In this document: positions 60,675 to 64,000 of the stretch, piece by piece
Layout: each line of letters starts with the position of its first letter
Position numbering within the stretch: position 1 is the stretch's first letter
From: Hymenobacter psychrophilus
GTDB lineage: Bacteria > Bacteroidota > Bacteroidia > Cytophagales > Hymenobacteraceae
DNA length: 64,000 nt
Direction of reading: 5' to 3'
Assembly: GCF_900107135.1 (NCBI RefSeq)
Contig: NZ_FNOV01000008.1
Location: 186,001 to 250,000 of the forward strand
Notes under the pieces: model-generated
What the model saw: only the letters and a program-made list of their open reading frames with translations
The model's database searches: none
Told to the model about the DNA's origin: nothing
Program-made: the position numbers and the translations under genes

Positions 60675-61550
60675 TCAGCCTCCTCCCAGCCGCTGGCGGC
60701 GGTATTCGGTGGGGCTTTGGCCAGTGAACTTGCGGAAGGTTTTGTTGAAGTGCGACAGGTTGTTGAACCCGCAGGCGTAGCAGACCTGGGTAATGGCCAG
60801 GTCGTCGTCGAGCAGCAACCGGCAGGCCTGGCCCACGCGGTACTCCTGCACGAAGTCGGTGAGCGTGTGGCGGGTCATCTTTTTGAAGTAGCGGCAGAAG
60901 GCCGGCACCGACAGGTAGGCCACATCGGCCACTTCCTGCACCGAAAGGCTGGCGCGCTGGTAGTGCTGCTCCACAAACTGGTACACCCGGCTCAGGCGCT
61001 GTTGTTCCTTGCCGCTCAGGCCCTGCCCGCCGGTGCCGGCGTGCAGCGGCTGGCAGTCGGGGGTGGGGGCGGCCTGGGCCAGCTGCTGCAGGGCCTGCAG
61101 CAGCAGCAGCAGCCGGGCAAAAGGCGGAGCCGTGAGCAGCTGCCGCAACACCGGCCCTACTGCCCGGCGCGTAGTTGCCCCAAACGAAAGGCCCTCGTGG
61201 GACCGGGCCAGCAGTTGCCGGATAGCCACCATCTCGGAACGCTCCCAGAAATCGGGGCCGAGGAAGTCGCCGCGTAGCTGCACCACAATTTCCTCGAACG
61301 GCGTGCCTACCGGCTGGCCGTAGCTGAAGGTGAGGTGGGGCAAATCGGGGCCGATGAGCACCAGCTCGCCGTCTTCGAAACGCGAAATGTGCTGGCCGAT
61401 GTGCCGCCGCCCATGGCCCCGCGGAATATAAACCAGTTCGTACTCGGGGTGATAGTGCCAGAGCAGCTCGGCCTTGCTTACCTGCGTGTAGTGCAGCAGC
61501 GTAAACGAGCTGTCGGCGGTCGGGTGGATGGGCTCAAATTGTAGCTTCAC
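60675..61550 (-). CDS. AraC-family transcriptional regulator
   Basis: 291 residues. Cupin-like N-terminal sensing domain (LLWHYHPEYELVYIPRGHG) and a C-terminal double helix-turn-helix (LSVQEVADVAYLSVPAFCRYF, LAITQVCYACGFNNLSHF, ending FTGQSPTEYRRQRLG). Such proteins usually respond to sugars. The start is a GTG at 61550; targets are unknown. Confidence 0.92.
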   Translation of the reverse strand: MKLQFEPIHPTADSSFTLLHYTQVSKAELLWHYHPEYELVYIPRGHGRRHIGQHISRFEDGELVLIGPDLPHLTFSYGQPVGTPFEEIVVQLRGDFLGPDFWERSEMVAIRQLLARSHEGLSFGATTRRAVGPVLRQLLTAPPFARLLLLLQALQQLAQAAPTPDCQPLHAGTGGQGLSGKEQQRLSRVYQFVEQHYQRASLSVQEVADVAYLSVPAFCRYFKKMTRHTLTDFVQEYRVGQACRLLLDDDLAITQVCYACGFNNLSHFNKTFRKFTGQSPTEYRRQRLGGG

Positions 61551-61595
61551 GGCGCAAAATGGTGCCTCAGTGGCGGAGTGGGAGCGTGAAGTTAA

Positions 61596-61603
61596 TACAT
61601 TTG
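61596..61603 (+). promoter_or_regulatory. Candidate promoter facing a short orphan transcript
   Basis: TACATTTG on the plus strand fits TAnnTTTG; no protein gene starts before the terminator at 61942, only a 64-codon frame of uncertain reality. Confidence 0.35.
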
Positions 61604-61941
61604 GTCAACCAAGCACTGAGAATGGCGAATAAAGCAATAGTTATCTGCTTGAAGCTTAGCGACCTTTGTTAAGTAGAATCAGATCCGGTGCTAAACGATG
61701 CTGGATTGCGCCAGTCATTATATGCTGGCTACAGGTTTTATAACAACCTATTACATAGTACCGGTCCCTGGCCGCGTCGCTCCGGGTAAAGGAAAATCTG
61801 CAACTTTTCCGCTACCACGGCTGGCGTATCAGACTGAAAGTGGGATGGGGAATCTGCATTGGTCATCCAGCGGCTTTGGGTGGGAATTTTAGCCGCTGGC
61901 CGTTTCCTGGCCCTTTTTAAGGGTTAGCAAACGCAAAAGAG
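61604..61941 (+). ncRNA. Possible small RNA or small-protein transcript
   Basis: Region between a promoter-like element and a strong terminator. A 64-codon frame (61698-61892, MLDCASHYMLATGFIT...) has no recognisable domain; its codon use is not typical. The region may equally be just upstream sequence of the 62048 gene. Low certainty. Confidence 0.25.
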
Positions 61942-61979
61942 GTTGAGGCTGTGGGAGCTTCAGCCTCTTTTTTTTGCCC
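61942..61979 (+). terminator. Terminator upstream of the TPR gene
   Basis: Stem GAGGTTGAGGCT / AGCTTCAGCCTC (two G-T pairs) with a GTGGG loop and eight T residues; it follows no accepted gene on the plus strand. Confidence 0.75.
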
Positions 61980-62047
61980 GGTACCGTATGAGAGGCAACT
62001 CCCCCCGCCTTTTTGCGCGTATTTTGGGGCCACTCTAGCTTTACCGT

Positions 62048-63277
62048 ATGCGTTTGATTTTGCTGTGCTTGGCCCTTCTGCTGCTCTGCCTCCCGAGCGC
62101 CACCTGGGCCCAGCAGCTCGACACCACCCGAATCCGCCTCGAAAACGTGGATGTAGCGCCCAATGCGGCCAACATTTCGGGGTGGCTGCTGCTCGATAAG
62201 GATATCCAGACCGAGTTGGAGGGAGCCGTTTACAACCTCTATAACTTCAAGTACGATAAGGCCGAGCGGCAATTCCGGAGCCTGCGCCGCCGTTACCCCC
62301 AGCACCCGATGCCCTACTTTCTGCTGGGGCTCAGCACCTGGTGGAAAATGATGCCCAGCAACGTCACCAACAAACAGTACGACAAGGTTTTTCTGGCCTA
62401 CATGGACACGGCCATTACCCGGGGCGAGGCGCTGTACAAAACGGATAACAGGAACTACGAGGCCAGTTTTTTCCTGTCGGCGGCCTATGGCTTTTCGGCC
62501 CGCCTAAACGCCGAGCGCAGCAACTGGCGCAAGGCCACCGTCGAAAGCAAGCGGGCCCTCAGCTACCTCGACAAGAGCCGCGAGGCCAACGGTCTGAGTC
62601 CCGAATTTCTGTTCGGCCAGGCCATCATCAACTACTACGCCCCCTGGATTGCCGATAATTACCCGTTGCTGCGGCCGGTGCTGCTGTTCTTCCCGAAAGG
62701 CAATAAACAGCTGGGCCTGCAGCAGTTGCGCAACGTAGCCGCCAACGGCTTCTACACCGGTCCCGAGGCCAAGGTGTTTTTGATGAGGATTCTGCAGAAC
62801 CAGGAAAATAAGCCCGGCGAGGCCCTGCCCATCGCCCAGCAGCTGGCCACTACCTACCCCGACAACGGCTACTTCCAGCGTTTCTACGCCCTGATGAGCT
62901 ACCAGATAGGCGACCTGCGCGAGTGCGAGCGGGTAAGCCGCGATATTCTCGACAAAATCAACCGGGGTATGCCGGGCTACGAGGGCATCAGCGGGCGCTA
63001 CGCCACGTTTTTTCTGGGCAGCCTGATGCAAACCCAGTACAAGGACATTGATAAAGCCCGCGACTACTACCAGCGTTGCGTGGTGTTTTCCGAAAGCACC
63101 GGCGACACGCAGCAGGGCTTCTACCTGTATGCCGTGCTCAACCTGGCCCGCATTGCCGCCAAGCAGCCCGACCCCGAAACCGCCACCCGCCACTATAAAG
63201 AGGTGCTCAAAAAGGCCGAGCGCAAGTCGGATGCCCATAAAGAAGCCAAAGCCTACTTGCAGAAGAAAAAGAAGTAG
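62048..63277 (+). CDS. TPR-repeat periplasmic protein
   Basis: 409 residues. Signal peptide MRLILLCLALLLLCLPSATWAQ. Eight or so helix pairs of TPR type, e.g. AVYNLYNFKYDKAERQFRSL, ALPIAQQLATTYPDNGYFQ, ARDYYQRCVVFSESTGDTQQ. The C-terminus is Lys-rich (AKAYLQKKKK). Function unknown; a scaffold in the envelope is likely. Followed by a terminator and the aldehyde dehydrogenase gene. Confidence 0.75.
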   Translation: MRLILLCLALLLLCLPSATWAQQLDTTRIRLENVDVAPNAANISGWLLLDKDIQTELEGAVYNLYNFKYDKAERQFRSLRRRYPQHPMPYFLLGLSTWWKMMPSNVTNKQYDKVFLAYMDTAITRGEALYKTDNRNYEASFFLSAAYGFSARLNAERSNWRKATVESKRALSYLDKSREANGLSPEFLFGQAIINYYAPWIADNYPLLRPVLLFFPKGNKQLGLQQLRNVAANGFYTGPEAKVFLMRILQNQENKPGEALPIAQQLATTYPDNGYFQRFYALMSYQIGDLRECERVSRDILDKINRGMPGYEGISGRYATFFLGSLMQTQYKDIDKARDYYQRCVVFSESTGDTQQGFYLYAVLNLARIAAKQPDPETATRHYKEVLKKAERKSDAHKEAKAYLQKKKK

Positions 63278-63387
63278 CGGCTCGGCTGGCACCCGGCAGA
63301 TTCGCGCGTTCCTGCGAGTCGCCTTTTACCGCCATGGCTGCGGGGCCGGGCGGTGGGCTAGCTGAACAATTGCTTAACCTTTTGAGT

Positions 63388-63428
63388 ATGAAAGGCGCAC
63401 GGCCCACGTTTTGGGCGGTGCGCCTTTT
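63388..63428 (+). terminator. Terminator between the TPR and aldehyde dehydrogenase genes
   Basis: Stem AAGGCGCAC / GTGCGCCTT with GCCC/GGGC inside and a CACGTTTT loop, ending TTTT. 22 bases before the next ATG, so the next gene has its promoter in or after it. Confidence 0.75.
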
Positions 63429-63449
63429 CTTGCCTCAACACCCCTATTC

Positions 63450-64000
63450 ATGGTTTCTGCCCCCGCTGCCCCCACCGCCACCCAACTTTCCATACCCGAG
63501 CTGTTTGCCCGCCAGCAGGGCCGCGCTGGCGCGCTGCGCCGCGAGGCCGCCAGCAGCCGCGCCGCCCGCCTGCGCCGCCTCGACACTTGGCTGACCGACA
63601 ACCGGGAAGCCATTCAGGAGGCCTTGTACACCGATTTTCGTAAGCCCGCCGTCGAAACCGACGTCACCGAAATCTGGTCGTCGCAAACCGAAATACGCCA
63701 CACGCTACGCCACCTGGAAGAGTGGGCTGCGCCGCGCCGGGTAAGCACGCCGCTGGCCCTAGTGGGCAGCCGCGGCTGGGTGCAAGCCGAGCCCAAGGGC
63801 GTTACGCTGATTATTGCGCCTTGGAACTACCCGTTTTACCTGGCCATTGATCCGCTGATTTCGGCCCTGGCAGCCGGCAACACGGCCATCATCAAGCCTT
63901 CGGAGATGACGCCCGCCGTGGCCGGGCTGCTGGCCCGCATGTGCCGCGAGCTGTTCGATGAGGCCGAGGTAACCGTGGTGCAGGGCGACAAGGACGTGGC
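63450..64000 (+). CDS. Aldehyde dehydrogenase family protein (partial, 3' end beyond window)
   Basis: 184 residues visible: N-terminal helices, then GVTLIIAPWNYPFYLAIDP and the cofactor segment AAGNTAIIKPSEMTPAVA, close to the ALDH3-type (fatty aldehyde or coniferyl aldehyde dehydrogenase) pattern. The catalytic Glu and Cys lie beyond the window. ATG at 63450. Confidence 0.92.
   Translation, partial: MVSAPAAPTATQLSIPELFARQQGRAGALRREAASSRAARLRRLDTWLTDNREAIQEALYTDFRKPAVETDVTEIWSSQTEIRHTLRHLEEWAAPRRVSTPLALVGSRGWVQAEPKGVTLIIAPWNYPFYLAIDPLISALAAGNTAIIKPSEMTPAVAGLLARMCRELFDEAEVTVVQGDKDV

Overview
The window is high-GC chromosomal DNA from a Bacteroidota bacterium, most likely a Cytophagales relative of Hymenobacter (inference). 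The signs are a PorW/SprE type IX secretion lipoprotein, two proteins with a type IX C-terminal sorting domain, a split ATP synthase operon (atpZ-atpI-B-E-F-H-A-G without atpD/atpC), start sites without Shine-Dalgarno sequences, and promoters of the Bacteroidota type (TAnnTTTG, sometimes with an upstream TTG). No tRNA, rRNA, CRISPR array, IS element or transposase was seen. Most genes are housekeeping or envelope functions.

Layout: 1-7.5 kb, uvrC (cut by the window edge), a class A penicillin-binding protein and porW/sprE, all leftward. 7.6-13.8 kb, the ATP synthase operon, rightward. 13.8-16 kb, a type IX cargo gene between atpG and a second, decayed copy of the atpG tail with its own terminator. 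16-23.3 kb, a HAD phosphatase, a PhoX-like lipoprotein, an imelysin-like/di-haem cytochrome c peroxidase fusion, a PafA-like phosphatase and pyrophosphatase. 23.4-34 kb, UbiA-like protein, NAD(P)HX repair enzyme, EreA/ChaN-like lipoprotein, MsrB, serine dehydratase, a channel-like membrane protein, LutB, an M28 peptidase and IspF. 34.2-41.9 kb, a TetR-controlled RND efflux operon with an S23 four-helix-bundle gene inserted between the adaptor and pump genes. 42-54.5 kb, small envelope and stress genes, a metzincin-like secreted protease, a cold-shock-domain protein, a ruined SDR gene and a pseudouridine synthase. 54.5-64 kb, a LytS/LytR-type pair, an outer membrane beta-barrel receptor, a DUF922-like protein, an AraC regulator, a TPR protein and the start of an aldehyde dehydrogenase.

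The most unusual feature is not a gene. Many intergenic gaps are filled from stop codon to next start codon by cassettes made of two inverted arms, each arm four to five copies of a degenerate heptamer. The main family uses AGCTGTT outward-in and AACAGCT on the other side; at least seven paired copies are present (10439, 12681, 22496, 34858, 36674, 37890, 42273) plus single arms. The right arm ends 7-13 bases before the next start codon in five cases. One cassette carries the S23 gene as cargo, one carries the ppa promoter, one carries the terminator after an ACP-like gene, and one straddles the start of the efflux adaptor gene so that its right arm is translated into the signal peptide. A second family with an A-rich heptamer (AAAAATT) has the same layout between porW and the PBP gene. 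Three other inverted-repeat families (GTCATTCTGAGC, GGGGCGGGGC, GTAGAGACGC) also sit in gaps, and some supply stop codons.
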